Below, piece by piece: positions 17,084 to 27,754 of a DNA stretch of 64,000 nucleotides (positions within the stretch are counted from its first letter, which is position 1; each line of letters opens with the position of its first letter). Made by a program: the position numbers and the translations under genes. The notes under the pieces were generated by a model that was not told where the DNA came from, made no database searches, and saw only the letters and a program-made list of their open reading frames with translations. The stretch lies in assembly GCF_030149505.1 (NCBI RefSeq), contig NZ_JASBRN010000001.1, positions 1 through 64,000 of the forward strand. The letters are read 5' to 3'. Source of the DNA: Nocardioides sp. (GTDB lineage Bacteria; Actinomycetota; Actinomycetes; Propionibacteriales; Nocardioidaceae).

Positions 17084-18877
17084 TCAGTCCTTGAGCTCGC
17101 AGATGACCTGGCCGTTGGTGACGGTGGCGCCGACCTCGGCGGACAGGCCGGTCACGGTGCCGGCCTTGTGCGCCTTCAGCGGCTGCTCCATCTTCATCGC
17201 CTCGATGACAACCACGGTGTCGCCCTCGGCGACGCTCGCGCCCTCCTCGACGACGACCTTCACCACGGTGCCCTGCATCGGGGAGGTCACCGCGTCGCCG
17301 GAGGCGGCCGCACCGGCCTTCTTGCCACCGGCCCGCTTGGGCTTCTTGGCGCCACCCGCAGCGGCCGCACCGCCGCCGATGGAGGCCAGGCCCGCGGGGA
17401 GGACGACCTCGAGCCGCTTGCCGCCGACCTCGACGACGACCGACTGGCGCTCGCCGGCCTCCTCGGCCTCGGCCACGTCGCCGGAGTAGGGCTGGATCTG
17501 GTTGTCGAACTCGGTCTCGATCCACTGCGTGTAGACGGTGAACTCGCCCTCGCCGGTGGCGTTCGAGGAGCCGACGTACGCCGGGTCGCGGAGCACGGCC
17601 TCGTGGAAGGGGATGACCGTGGGCATGCCGTCGACGACGAACTCGCTCAGCGCGCGGCGCGAGCGCTCGATCGCCTGGGTGCGGTCGCGACCGGTGACGA
17701 TGAGCTTGGCGATGAGGGAGTCGAAGGAGCCGGGGACGGTCTGGCCGTTCTCGTAGCCGCCGTCGACGCGGACGCCGGGGCCCTGTGGCGGGGTCCAGGC
17801 CGAGAGGGTGCCGGGGGCGGGCATGAAGTTGCGGCCGCCGTCCTCGGCGTTGATGCGGAACTCGATGGAGTGGCCGCGGATCTCCGGGTCGTCGTAGCCG
17901 AGCTCCTCGCCGGCGGCGATGCGGAACATCTCGCGCACCAGGTCGATGCCGGTGACCTCCTCGGAGACGCAGTGCTCCACCTGGAGGCGGGTGTTGACCT
18001 CGAGGAAGGAGATGGTGCCGTCCTGGGCGACGAGGAACTCGCACGTGCCGGCGCCGTAGTAGCCGGCCTCCTTGAGGATCCGCTTGGAGGACTCGTAGAG
18101 CTCGCTCAGCTGGGCGTCGGTGAGGAACGGCGCGGGGGCCTCCTCGACCAGCTTCTGGTTGCGGCGCTGGAGCGAGCAGTCACGGGTGGAGACCACCACG
18201 ACGTTGCCGTGCTGGTCGGCCAGGCACTGGGTCTCGACGTGGCGCGGCTTGTCGAGGAACTTCTCGACCAGGCACTCGCCGCGACCGAAGGCGGTGACCG
18301 CCTCGCGCACCGCGGACTCGTAGGCGTCGGGGATCTCCTCGAGCGTGCGGGCGACCTTCAGGCCACGGCCGCCGCCGCCGAAGACCGCCTTGATGGCGAC
18401 CGGCAGGCCGTTGGCCTTGGCGAACTCCACGACCTCGTCGGCGTCGGCGACGGGGTCCTTGGTGCCGGGGGCGAGCGGGGCGTTCGCGCGGTCGGCGATG
18501 TGCTTGGCCTTGGCCTTGTCGCCCAGCGCCTCGATGGCGGCCGGCGGGGGACCGATCCAGGTCAGCCCGGCGTCCATGACGGCCTGGGCGAAGTCGGCGT
18601 TCTCGGCGAGGAAGCCGTAGCCGGGGTGCACCGAGTCGGCACCGGACTTCTGCGCCACCGCGATGATCTTGGCGATGTCGAGGTAGGAGTCGGCCGGCGT
18701 CGCGCCGCCCAGGGAGTGGGCCTCGTCGGCCATCCGCACGAAGATCGCGTCCCGGTCGGGCTCGGCGTACACGGCCACCGATCCGATACCGGCGTCCTTG
18801 CAGGCCCGGATGACGCGGACCGCGATCTCACCGCGGTTGGCGATGAGGACCTTCTGCAGTGGCTTGATCTCCGGCAC
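17084..18877 (-). CDS. accA3: Acyl-CoA carboxylase alpha subunit (biotin carboxylase + BCCP)
   Basis: A 597-residue fusion that carboxylates biotin with ATP and bicarbonate for acetyl- and propionyl-CoA carboxylases. Domains: N-terminal Rossmann part ([20 protein letters not shown], about 8-120), ATP-grasp with Gly-rich loop [13 protein letters not shown] (about 165) and catalytic [15 protein letters not shown] (about 290), biotin carboxylase C-terminal domain ([10 protein letters not shown]), an Ala/Lys-rich linker and a C-terminal BCCP with EAMKMEQP. The GTG start has an AGGAG site five bases upstream. The beta and epsilon subunits are at 26094 and 25885, and the biotin ligase is at 27755. 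The gene order around it matches Mycobacterium. Confidence 0.93.
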   Translation of the reverse strand: MPEIKPLQKVLIANRGEIAVRVIRACKDAGIGSVAVYAEPDRDAIFVRMADEAHSLGGATPADSYLDIAKIIAVAQKSGADSVHPGYGFLAENADFAQAVMDAGLTWIGPPPAAIEALGDKAKAKHIADRANAPLAPGTKDPVADADEVVEFAKANGLPVAIKAVFGGGGRGLKVARTLEEIPDAYESAVREAVTAFGRGECLVEKFLDKPRHVETQCLADQHGNVVVVSTRDCSLQRRNQKLVEEAPAPFLTDAQLSELYESSKRILKEAGYYGAGTCEFLVAQDGTISFLEVNTRLQVEHCVSEEVTGIDLVREMFRIAAGEELGYDDPEIRGHSIEFRINAEDGGRNFMPAPGTLSAWTPPQGPGVRVDGGYENGQTVPGSFDSLIAKLIVTGRDRTQAIERSRRALSEFVVDGMPTVIPFHEAVLRDPAYVGSSNATGEGEFTVYTQWIETEFDNQIQPYSGDVAEAEEAGERQSVVVEVGGKRLEVVLPAGLASIGGGAAAAGGAKKPKRAGGKKAGAAASGDAVTSPMQGTVVKVVVEEGASVAEGDTVVVIEAMKMEQPLKAHKAGTVTGLSAEVGATVTNGQVICELKD

Positions 18878-19062
18878 GCTGACTCCTGCCTGGCGGGGTG
18901 TGCGAGGGGCTGTGGGGCCGACGGGCGCCGGTCCGCGACGCAGGGTATCGCCAGCGGGGTACCCGGTCGGTCGGGGTACGCGCTGCGGACACCGGCACGT
19001 CCGTGGTCCAGACTCCGGACGCCCGCGCGTGACCCTGGCGCGCCGCGGGCGTTGAAGAGGAC

Positions 19063-19572
19063 GTGAACGCGACCGAGCACCCGTGGTCCGAGGCATGGCA
19101 GGCACTGAGCCCGCTGCGCAGGACGGTCCTGCACTCGCGGGTCGTCGAGCGCGAGCCCGTCGCCGCGCTCGCCGACCGACTGGGGCGCTCGGAGGCCGAG
19201 ACCGAGGCCCTCGTCCGCACCACGGTGCTCGCCTTCCGGCGCGAGGTCGTCCTCGGCCTCGGCACCGGGTACGACGCCGAGTGCGGCTCCCTGGTCCTGC
19301 GCCTGGCCGACAGCGCGGGCGAGCGGCTCGCCCGCCAGGAGCGGCGTGCACTCGCGGTCCACGGCGGGTCCTGCACGCCCTGCTCCTCCGCGGTGGTCGC
19401 CCTGCTCGAGCTCGACACCAGCCTGCGCGACGGCCTGCTGCACCTGGTCGGCACCGGCCTGCCCACGGCCGTGGTCCCCGCCCCGCGTGCCGGGGGCGCG
19501 AGCACCGCGGCTGCTGGGGGTCCCACAGGACGCAGGGGCCGGCTCCGGCTCGCGCTCCGCCAGGCTGGTTAA
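19063..19572 (+). CDS. Sigma-factor-like HTH protein with Cys cluster, function unknown
   Basis: A 169-residue protein. The N-terminal third resembles sigma-70 region 4 ([26 protein letters not shown], then [16 protein letters not shown]), as in small regulators that bind DNA or RNA polymerase. The middle has a CxxC-type cluster ([12 protein letters not shown]) plus an upstream Cys, reminiscent of zinc-binding anti-sigma regions. The C-terminus is Ala/Gly/Arg-rich and disordered. GTG start; upstream GAAGAGG is a weak ribosome site. It is divergent from accA3 and just upstream of the acyl-CoA dehydrogenase. No named family recognised. Confidence 0.6.
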   Translation: MNATEHPWSEAWQALSPLRRTVLHSRVVEREPVAALADRLGRSEAETEALVRTTVLAFRREVVLGLGTGYDAECGSLVLRLADSAGERLARQERRALAVHGGSCTPCSSAVVALLELDTSLRDGLLHLVGTGLPTAVVPAPRAGGASTAAAGGPTGRRGRLRLALRQAG

Positions 19573-19591
19573 CAACCGCTAACCACGGGGG

Positions 19592-19597
19592 TACGCT
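19592..19597 (+). promoter_or_regulatory. -10 box of acyl-CoA dehydrogenase, leaderless
   Basis: TACGCT ends seven bases before the ATG at 19605. Confidence 0.5.
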
Positions 19598-19604
19598 GGC
19601 CGCC

Positions 19605-20801
19605 ATGACCAGCACCGCGTTCGAGCTCTCCCGCGAGCACGAGGAGTTCCGCCGCAGCGTCCGCGAGTTCGCGGAGGCCGAGATCGCCCCCCACGCCGCC
19701 CAGTGGGACAAGGACCACCACTTCCCCGTGGACGTGGTGCAGAAGATGGGGCAGCTCGGCCTCTTCGGACTGACCGCCCCCGAGGAGTTCGGCGGCGCGG
19801 GCGAGGACGGCGACTTCACCAGCCTCTGCGTGGCGATCGAGGAGATCGGGCGCGTCGACCAGTCGATGGGCATCACGCTGCAGGCCGGCGTCGGCCTGGG
19901 CATCAACCCGATCCTCACCTACGGCACCGAGGCCCAGAAGAAGGAGTGGCTCCCCGCGCTGGTCGCGGGGGAGCGGCTGGCCGGGTTCGGCCTGACCGAG
20001 CCCGGCGCCGGCTCCGACGCGGGCGCCACCCGCACCAAGGCCGTCCTCGACGGCGAGGAGTGGGTCGTCGACGGCGCCAAGCAGTTCATCACCAACTCCG
20101 GCTCCTCGATCACCAGCCTGGTCACGGTCACCGCGCGCACCGGCACCCGCGAGGACGGCCGCCCGGAGATCTCCGCGATCATGGTCCCGGCCGGCACGCC
20201 CGGGTTCACCGCGGAGAAGGCCTACGACAAGCTCGGCTGGCACGCCTCCGACACCCACCCGCTCTCCTTCGAGGGCGTCCGGGTGCCCGCAGACCACCTG
20301 CTCGGCGAGCGTGGCCGCGGCTACGCCCAGTTCCTGGCCACCCTCGACGACGGTCGCGTCGCGATCTCGGCGCTCTCGGTCGGCTGCATCCAGGCCTGCC
20401 TGGACATGTCGGTGGCCTACGCCGGCGAGCGCCAGACCTTCGGCGGCCCGATCGGCCGCAAGCAGGGCGTGGCCTTCCAGATCGCCGACCTCGAGGTGAT
20501 GCTGCACGCCAGCCGGATGCTGACCTACCGCGCGGCCGCGATCAAGGACGCGATGGACCGCGACGGCTCGGCCTCCTACCAGGAGTTCAAGCAGGCCGCG
20601 GCGGTCGCCAAGCTCTACTCCACCGAGTCCGCGGTCACCGCGACCCGGATCGCCACCCAGGTCTTCGGCGGCTACGGCTTCATGGAGGAGTACCCCGTCG
20701 CCCGGTTCTACCGCGACGCCAAGGTGCTCGAGATCGGCGAGGGCACCTCGGAGGTCCAGCGGATGCTCATCGCGCGGGGCCTGGGGCTGCCGGTCGAGTA
20801 G
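19605..20801 (+). CDS. Acyl-CoA dehydrogenase
   Basis: FAD enzyme of 398 residues introducing an alpha-beta double bond into acyl-CoA. Visible: N-terminal helical domain ([17 protein letters not shown]), acyl-CoA signature [18 protein letters not shown] near residue 125, TNSGSS in the beta domain, and the C-terminal helix ending [35 protein letters not shown], in which the glutamate of EGTSE is the catalytic base in short-chain types. The length is normal. A TACGCT box seven bases before the ATG (19592-19597) supports a leaderless start. Neighbouring carboxylase genes suggest short or branched acyl-CoA metabolism, not proven. Confidence 0.92.
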   Translation: MTSTAFELSREHEEFRRSVREFAEAEIAPHAAQWDKDHHFPVDVVQKMGQLGLFGLTAPEEFGGAGEDGDFTSLCVAIEEIGRVDQSMGITLQAGVGLGINPILTYGTEAQKKEWLPALVAGERLAGFGLTEPGAGSDAGATRTKAVLDGEEWVVDGAKQFITNSGSSITSLVTVTARTGTREDGRPEISAIMVPAGTPGFTAEKAYDKLGWHASDTHPLSFEGVRVPADHLLGERGRGYAQFLATLDDGRVAISALSVGCIQACLDMSVAYAGERQTFGGPIGRKQGVAFQIADLEVMLHASRMLTYRAAAIKDAMDRDGSASYQEFKQAAAVAKLYSTESAVTATRIATQVFGGYGFMEEYPVARFYRDAKVLEIGEGTSEVQRMLIARGLGLPVE

Positions 20802-20819
20802 CCCCGGCCGCTCAGGCGC

Positions 20820-21434
20820 TCAGGCGCGGTCGGCACGCGGGGCCCAGAGGTCGGTCCACTCGCGCCCCAGCTCGCGGACCAGCTCGCGCAGCACCGGGAG
20901 GCTGACCCCCACGACGTTGTGGTGGTCGCCCTCGATGCCGCGCACGAAGGCGCCCCCGAGCCCGTCGACGGTGAACGCGCCGGCGACGTGGAGCGGCTCG
21001 CCCGTCGCGACGTACGCCGCGATCTCGGCGTCGCTGGGCTCGGCGAAGTGCACCGTCGTGGAGGCCAGCGTCGAGAGCTCGTGCGCGTCGCCGGCGATGC
21101 GCAGGCAGTGCCCGGTGTGCAGGACCCCGGTGCGCCCGCGCATGGCCTCCCAGCGCGACACCGCCTCCTCGGCGGTGCCGGGCTTGCCGAGCGCCTGGCC
21201 GTCGAGCTCGAGCACGGAGTCGCAGCCCAGCACCAGCGCCCCGGCCGGGACCTCGGCCCGGTCGACCACCGCGCGGCACTTGAGCTCCGCCAGGCCCACC
21301 GCCAGCTCGGCCGGGGGCAGCCCGTCGAGCACCGACTCGTCGACGCCCGACACCACGACGAGCGGGTCGAGGCCGGCGTTGCGCAGCGTGGACAGGCGTG
21401 CGGGGGAGGCGGAGGCGAGGACGAAGGGCAGCAC
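20820..21434 (-). CDS. maf: Maf family nucleotide pyrophosphatase
   Basis: A 204-residue Maf/HAM1-fold protein that hydrolyses non-canonical or modified nucleoside triphosphates and has been linked to septum control. Motifs: N-terminal LASASPARLSTLRNAGL (family S-x-S-P-x-R), EVPAGALVLGCDSVLELDG with the catalytic Asp, and GKPGTAEEA. The C-terminal part has the family SFYxVxGLP counterpart as GDHHNVVGVSLPVLREL. Start: GTG six bases after minus-strand TACGGT (21441-21446). The start codon is only 29 bases from that of the divergent GH6 gene. It sits in the conserved acc/maf/birA neighbourhood. Confidence 0.9.
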   Translation of the reverse strand: MLPFVLASASPARLSTLRNAGLDPLVVVSGVDESVLDGLPPAELAVGLAELKCRAVVDRAEVPAGALVLGCDSVLELDGQALGKPGTAEEAVSRWEAMRGRTGVLHTGHCLRIAGDAHELSTLASTTVHFAEPSDAEIAAYVATGEPLHVAGAFTVDGLGGAFVRGIEGDHHNVVGVSLPVLRELVRELGREWTDLWAPRADRA

Positions 21435-21440
21435 GCTCGG

Positions 21441-21456
21441 ACCGTACCGGCATGAT
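21441..21456. promoter_or_regulatory. Back-to-back -10 boxes of maf and GH6 genes
   Basis: Minus-strand TACGGT (21441-21446) ends six bases before the maf start. Plus-strand CATGAT (21451-21456) ends seven bases before the GH6 ATG at 21464. Both genes appear leaderless. Confidence 0.5.
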
Positions 21457-21463
21457 GAAGGGC

Positions 21464-22459
21464 ATGCGGATCCTCCTGGCCCTGGTGGCGGTGCTGGCGC
21501 TTGCAGCTGGACTCGTCGCCGTCGCCGCGTCGCGCAACCTCGGCCCCTTCGACCGGCCCGCACCGGGTGGCAACATCTTCGCCGAGCGCGCGCTCTTCAC
21601 CGACCCCGCCAACCGCACGCTGCAGGCAGCGGGGCGGATGGAGGCGGAGGGTCGCCCCGAGGACGCGGCGATCCTGCGGGAGATGGCCGCGGTGCCCTCC
21701 GGCATCTGGCTGACCCCGGAGGAGTACCCGCCCGGCCGCGCCGACCAGTACGTCGTCTCGGTCGTGCAGAAGTCCGAGGCCGCCGACGAGATCCCCGTGT
21801 TCGTCCTCTACGGCATCCCCGACCGCGACTGCTCGGGCGGGTTCTCCGCGGGTGGGCTGGAGGCGGACGACTACCGCCCGTGGGTGGAGGAGATCGCGGA
21901 GTCGGTGCTGGCCGTGCGCGCCGGTGACAACGTCGCCGTGGTGGTCGAGCCGGACGCCTTGGCCTCCTCGCTGGAGTGCGGCAACCGCGACGAGCGGGTC
22001 GGGCTGATCGCGGAGGCCGTGGACGTCCTGGCCTCGGCCGGCATCACGACCTACGTCGACGCCGGGCACTCCGACTGGGTGCCGGTCGACGAGATGGCCG
22101 CGATGCTCGAGGAGGTCGGGATCGACCGGGTCCGCGGCTTCAGCACCAACGTCTCCAACTACCAGACCGACGAGGCCGAGATGGCCTACGCCGAGCGCCT
22201 CGACCGGGCGCTGGGCGGTGGCACGCACTGGGTCATCGACCGCGGGCGCAACGGCAACGGGGCCACCGAGGAGTGGTGCAACCCGCCGGGACGCGCGCTG
22301 GGCCGGCTCCCCGGCTTCGTCGACGACGGCAGCGGACTGGACGCCTACCTGTGGGTCAAGCCGCCCGCGGAGTCCGACGGCACCTGCAACCTCGGGCCGC
22401 AGGCCGGCGAGGTCTACCTCGACCAGGCGCTCGCCATGGCTCGTGCTGCCGGTTGGTGA
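21464..22459 (+). CDS. Secreted glycoside hydrolase family 6 (beta-1,4-glucanase)
   Basis: A 331-residue exported GH6 enzyme with a signal peptide or anchor at residues 1-22 (MRILLALVAVLALAAGLVAV). Family landmarks: DRDCSGGFSAGG with the catalytic-acid Asp region, VVVEPDAL near residue 165, TYVDAGHSDWV, STNVSNY, HWVIDRGRNGNG, EWCNPPGRALG and DAYLWVKPPAESDGTC near the end. GH6 enzymes hydrolyse cellulose or related beta-1,4-glucans. No cellulose-binding module is present. ATG 21464 is preferred over ATGs at 21452/21455 because of signal-peptide length and the CATGAT box. The nearby processive GT2 suggests a role in trimming a self-made polymer rather than plant biomass. Confidence 0.9.
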   Translation: MRILLALVAVLALAAGLVAVAASRNLGPFDRPAPGGNIFAERALFTDPANRTLQAAGRMEAEGRPEDAAILREMAAVPSGIWLTPEEYPPGRADQYVVSVVQKSEAADEIPVFVLYGIPDRDCSGGFSAGGLEADDYRPWVEEIAESVLAVRAGDNVAVVVEPDALASSLECGNRDERVGLIAEAVDVLASAGITTYVDAGHSDWVPVDEMAAMLEEVGIDRVRGFSTNVSNYQTDEAEMAYAERLDRALGGGTHWVIDRGRNGNGATEEWCNPPGRALGRLPGFVDDGSGLDAYLWVKPPAESDGTCNLGPQAGEVYLDQALAMARAAGW

Positions 22460-22474
22460 GCCCCGCTGCTGCTA

Positions 22475-22480
22475 TAGGCT
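22475..22480 (+). promoter_or_regulatory. -10 box of response regulator, leaderless
   Basis: TAGGCT ends seven bases before the ATG at 22488. Confidence 0.6.
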
Positions 22481-22487
22481 CCCGCGC

Positions 22488-23516
22488 ATGGTGGGCGACT
22501 CCGACTGGACTGCGGTGATCATCGAGGACGATCCCGACGTCCGCGACCTGATCGACGTGGTGCTCACCCAGTCCGGCTTCCGCACGGTGCTCGCCGAGGA
22601 CGGCTTCGAGGGCGTGGAGGCGGTGCGCGAGCACAACCCGCTCATCACCACCCTCGACGTCAACATGCCCGGCATGGACGGCTTCGCGGTGGCCAAGCGG
22701 CTGCGCGAGTTCAGCAACACCTACCTCATCTTCATCACCGCGCTCGCCGAGGAGATCGACGTGGTCACCGGCTTCGAGGCCGGGGCCGACGACTACCTCG
22801 TCAAGCCGTTCCGACCCCGGGAGCTGCGCGCGCGGGCCGACTCCATGCTGCGCCGTCCGCGCGAGCGGCTCGACGTGGGCAGCGGCCCCGAGTCGACCGC
22901 GCCCGCTGCCGCGCCCGTCGCCCCGGCCCAGGAGTCCTGGGCCGCGCGGGCGGCCCGCGAGCTGGTGGAGGAGGCCGGAGGCCCCCCGCCGCGCACCGGC
23001 GGCGCCCACGCCCGCGCGGTCCCCGACCACCTGCCGCCGAGCGCGGCGCCGGCCCAGCCCGCTGCGCCGGTGCAGCCCGTCCACCCGGCCCAGCCCGAGC
23101 CCGCGACGACGTACGCCGGTCCCACGGCCGTGCCCGGTCAGCCCGTCCCGCCGGTGCCCCCGAGCCCGGGCGGCCCGTCGGCCGACGGGTCGTGGGTCCG
23201 GTTCAACGGCCTCGCGCTCAACGCCGAGACCCGGCTGGTGACCGTCGGCGGTGCCGCGGTGGAGCTGACCCGCACCGAGTTCGACCTCCTGGCCTCGCTG
23301 CTCAGCACCGGTCGGCGGGTCCGCTCCAAGGCCGACCTGGTGCTCACGATGCGCGGGCAGCAGTACGTGACGTCGTACTTCGTCAACGAGGCCGACAAGC
23401 GCTCGGTCGAGGTGCACATCGCCAACCTGCGTCGCAAGATCGGCGACGACTCCACCAACCCGCGGTTCATCGAGACCGTGCGGGGCGTGGGCTACCGCCT
23501 GGCCGAGGCGCTCTAG
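22488..23516 (+). CDS. OmpR-type response regulator with long Pro-rich linker
   Basis: A 342-residue two-component regulator. Receiver domain at residues 8-120 with acidic pocket D14-D15, phosphoacceptor D57 (TLDVNMPGMDG), T84 and K106 (DDYLVKPF). An unusually long Pro/Ala-rich linker covers about 126-233. A C-terminal winged helix at 235-342 ends RRKIGDDSTNPRFIETVRGVGYRL. No histidine kinase gene is adjacent, so the cognate kinase is elsewhere. It is transcribed in the same direction as the GH6 gene and converges with a lipoprotein gene (stops one base apart). A target in the nearby glycosyltransferase promoter is suggested by 11-bp repeats at 25814; this is inference. Confidence 0.9.
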   Translation: MVGDSDWTAVIIEDDPDVRDLIDVVLTQSGFRTVLAEDGFEGVEAVREHNPLITTLDVNMPGMDGFAVAKRLREFSNTYLIFITALAEEIDVVTGFEAGADDYLVKPFRPRELRARADSMLRRPRERLDVGSGPESTAPAAAPVAPAQESWAARAARELVEEAGGPPPRTGGAHARAVPDHLPPSAAPAQPAAPVQPVHPAQPEPATTYAGPTAVPGQPVPPVPPSPGGPSADGSWVRFNGLALNAETRLVTVGGAAVELTRTEFDLLASLLSTGRRVRSKADLVLTMRGQQYVTSYFVNEADKRSVEVHIANLRRKIGDDSTNPRFIETVRGVGYRLAEAL

Positions 23517-23517
23517 C

Positions 23518-24246
23518 TCAGTTCGCGTTCACCGGGATGTCCGCGACCTCGGTCTTCTCGTCGGACTCGAAGATCGCGATCGGCACGGTCTGCTCCACCG
23601 TGCGCTCGATGAACCGCCCGCTGCCGGCGGCGGTCTCGATCCACACCGTCGCGGTGAACATCAGGTCGATGCCCCGGGTGTCGGGGTCGGTGCCCCGGAT
23701 GGCCTGGTTGCGCAGCTCGAAGGCGCCCTTGGGCGAGGTGATGAGCATGCCGTACCGCGTGGAGAGCGGCTCGGGGTCGAAGGTGATCCGGCGGGCCTCC
23801 GCGTCGAGCTCGTAGGGCCGCTCCGTGCGGCCTCCTCCGCTGGTGATCGTCCGCGAGGTCACCTGGATCCTCTCCAGGTAGACCTTCCGCTTGGTGCGGA
23901 AGGGGTCGCGCAGCCCCTGGGCGAGGTCGTAGGCCTGGAAGGTGAAGGAGAAGAACTTCTTGCCGCGGGGGTACCACTCGTTGGTGCGCGGCGTCGACTT
24001 CGTGGGGTAGAGCGTGTAGACGAAGTCCACGTCCTTGGCGCCGTCGACCTCGATGTGGCTCTGGAACGTGCCGTCGCGGGTGAACTGCGAGTCGTAGACC
24101 CGCTCCAGGGGGCTGGCGTCGGTCTCGGCCGGGACCGGCTCGGACCCGCCGTCGAAGAGGCCGCAGCCGGTGAGGGTGAGCGCTCCGACGAGGGCGAGCG
24201 CGGTCGTCCGCGCGGCCACTCGGCCGCGCACGGTGCGGGACGTCAT
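23518..24246 (-). CDS. Predicted lipoprotein downstream of GT2
   Basis: A 242-residue exported protein with a twin-Arg-like basic N-terminus, a hydrophobic stretch and the lipobox LTGC (Cys about residue 28). The mature part is beta-rich without recognised domain. ATG overlaps the stop of the upstream glycosyltransferase by four bases, so it is translated with it. A role in export or anchoring of the GT2 product is a reasonable inference from coupling, but no family name can be assigned. The gene converges with the response regulator. Confidence 0.75.
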   Translation of the reverse strand: MTSRTVRGRVAARTTALALVGALTLTGCGLFDGGSEPVPAETDASPLERVYDSQFTRDGTFQSHIEVDGAKDVDFVYTLYPTKSTPRTNEWYPRGKKFFSFTFQAYDLAQGLRDPFRTKRKVYLERIQVTSRTITSGGGRTERPYELDAEARRITFDPEPLSTRYGMLITSPKGAFELRNQAIRGTDPDTRGIDLMFTATVWIETAAGSGRFIERTVEQTVPIAIFESDEKTEVADIPVNAN

Positions 24247-25748
24247 GCCTTGTACCCCCGGTAGCGCTTGCTGGCCTTAATGATCATCCACGCAGTCTGC
24301 AGCACCGTGAGCACGCCCAGGACGCGCCACCCGACGTAGAGGATGTCGGACTTCGCCGCGGCGTCGAGCGGACCGAGCTGCCAGCCCGCGAGCAGCAGCG
24401 CGTAGATGACCAGTGCGATGACGAAGGGGTAGATCCACGCGATGCCCTTGCCCCGCTCGGCCTTGGCCTGCGCGGCCCAGTTGTCGGTCTGCTGGCGGCT
24501 GAAGAACTTGTACCAGGCGCGGACGAAGTGGCCCATCCGCGTGAACATGTAGGCCTCGGCCGGGACCACGAGCAGCGCGAAGAGGTAGTCGCGCTTGTTG
24601 CGGAACTCCATGGAGTGCGCGACGCGGACGTTGAGCCACACCGCGGCCAGCGGCGGGATCAGCCACAGCGGGCTGAAGACGAACGCGTCGAACATCAGCG
24701 ACCACGCCAGCAGCACCATGAACAGGAACCGCGTGGTCATGTTCTGGACCATCGACATGTGCTCGAACCAGCGCAGCCGCAGGTTCGGGTGGAAGGGCTG
24801 CCCGCGGGTGTCGCCGCGCTGGCCGGGCCACATCAGGTCGATCGCACCGAAGTTCCACTTCACCTGCTGGGCGTCGAGCGAGCGCAGCGTCGTCATGCCG
24901 CCGACGTGCGCCCGGGCCTGGGCGGAGATCTTGGTGAGGTAGCCGGCGGACTTGATCTGCAGCGAGAGCAGGGAGTCCTCCACCTCGGAGTCGCTGACCC
25001 ACGGGGTGCGCTGGTGGCTGTCGCGCATCACGTCGCGCAGCGCCTGCGTGGAGAAGATCGAGAACTGCCCGCCGAGCACCGCCATGTTGCGGCCCTTGAG
25101 CAGGTTCTGCATGTTGAAGGCGGAGAACTGCGCACGCTGGCCGGCGATGAGGAACTTCTCCCACCAGCTGTCCAAGGCGCTGTCGTCGATCGAGTAGACC
25201 GCCGAGATACCGCCGATCCGGTCGTCGCTGGCGATCTCGTTGACGAGGTGCTCGATGGCGTCGGGCTCGGGCGTGGTGTCGCCGTCGACGCCGAGCAGGT
25301 AGTCCATGTGCTCGACCAGGGAGTAGCCGTAGTTGAGCGCCCCGACCTTCTTCTCGGGGTTCTTGCCGATGTCGTGCACGTAGATGACGGTGTGCTGCTC
25401 ACCGCTGGGGGTCATCCGGGTGTGCGGGCCCGCGTAGTGGCTGGCGATCTCGACCGACTCGTCGGTGGTGTTGTTGACGACCAGGTGGATCACGTCCGGC
25501 AGCCGGGTCTGCTGCAGCAGGCTGTCCAGCACGCCCGCGATGGTCTCGGCCTCGTTGTAGGCCGGGATGATGCAGCCGACGGTCGGCCGGTAGGTCGGGA
25601 TCGAGTCCAGGCCGTCGAGGAACTCCCCGGCGTACGCCTCGAGCCCGGGGTCGGGCCGCTGCACGTAGTCGGGGACCCGCGGCGCGGGCGGGGCCGGCGC
25701 CCAGGGGTCGGCCCCCGGGTGCTGGTCGAGCCTGGTGTCGTCGCTCAC
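24243..25748 (-). CDS. Processive family 2 glycosyltransferase, membrane bound
   Basis: A 501-residue cellulose/hyaluronan-synthase-like enzyme. Cytosolic GT-A domain: VGCIIPAYNEAETI (about residue 56), DGD in LGVDGDTTPEPD, acceptor-site ED in DSEVEDSLLSLQ, and QQVKW, equivalent to the Q-x-x-R-W motif of processive enzymes with Lys in place of Arg. About five membrane helices follow (WSLMFDAFVF onward). GTG start with CAGGAG six bases upstream. The product is probably an exported beta-linked polysaccharide; the GH6 enzyme nearby hints at a beta-glucan. No PilZ domain or bcsB-like gene is seen. Confidence 0.85.
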   Translation of the reverse strand: MSDDTRLDQHPGADPWAPAPPAPRVPDYVQRPDPGLEAYAGEFLDGLDSIPTYRPTVGCIIPAYNEAETIAGVLDSLLQQTRLPDVIHLVVNNTTDESVEIASHYAGPHTRMTPSGEQHTVIYVHDIGKNPEKKVGALNYGYSLVEHMDYLLGVDGDTTPEPDAIEHLVNEIASDDRIGGISAVYSIDDSALDSWWEKFLIAGQRAQFSAFNMQNLLKGRNMAVLGGQFSIFSTQALRDVMRDSHQRTPWVSDSEVEDSLLSLQIKSAGYLTKISAQARAHVGGMTTLRSLDAQQVKWNFGAIDLMWPGQRGDTRGQPFHPNLRLRWFEHMSMVQNMTTRFLFMVLLAWSLMFDAFVFSPLWLIPPLAAVWLNVRVAHSMEFRNKRDYLFALLVVPAEAYMFTRMGHFVRAWYKFFSRQQTDNWAAQAKAERGKGIAWIYPFVIALVIYALLLAGWQLGPLDAAAKSDILYVGWRVLGVLTVLQTAWMIIKASKRYRGYKA

Positions 25749-25813
25749 GTCATGCTCCTGTCGGCGGGTGCTCCGCGTGTGCGGGCACCTGTCGACCATC
25801 GTGGCGAACCGAC

Positions 25814-25864
25814 CTCAAGACCTGTCGCCGTCCTGCCTCAAGATTGCCGCAAGTGTTGCTCAAG
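25814..25864 (-). promoter_or_regulatory. 11-bp-spaced CTCAAG direct repeats upstream of GT2
   Basis: CTCAAG at 25814-25819, 25837-25842 and 25859-25864, plus CGCAAG at 25848-25853 (minus-strand reading CTTGAG/CTTGCG). The last three are exactly 11 bases apart, one helical turn, as in OmpR/PhoB-type operators. They lie just upstream of a minus-strand CACGAT (25798-25803) that could be the -10 box for the GT2–lipoprotein operon. Confidence 0.5.
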
Positions 25865-25884
25865 GGCAGGAGCGACGTCCAGGC

Positions 25885-26093
25885 TCAGTGCGGCAGCCCG
25901 CTGGCGCGCCAGGCGCCGCGACCGTGCGGCAGCGTGCGGCGCACCGCGCGGTGCGGGGCTGCCCACTGCGACCGCGGCCGCGGCGCCTCGGGCTGACCGC
26001 CGCCGAGCGCCGAGAGGACCGCGACGAGCGCGGCGACCTCCTCGGGCGTGGCACCGGGGCTCACCACCCGCAGCAGCGGGGTGCTCTCCTCGC

Positions 26094-26097
<4 letters not shown>
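25885..26097 (-). CDS. accE: Acyl-CoA carboxylase epsilon subunit
   Basis: A 70-residue small subunit of the actinobacterial acyl-CoA carboxylase that stabilises the alpha-beta complex. It has the family layout: a short beta-type start [24 protein letters not shown], then a Pro/Arg-rich tail with W residues ([21 protein letters not shown]). The GTG start overlaps the accD5 stop by four bases. Small and weakly conserved, but the position and pattern are characteristic. Confidence 0.85.
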
Positions 26098-27701
<1,604 letters not shown>

Positions 27702-27754
27702 GGGTGCGGCTCTCCTCTGGTCCGTCGGTACGTCGGTGCGTCAATCTAGTGCCC

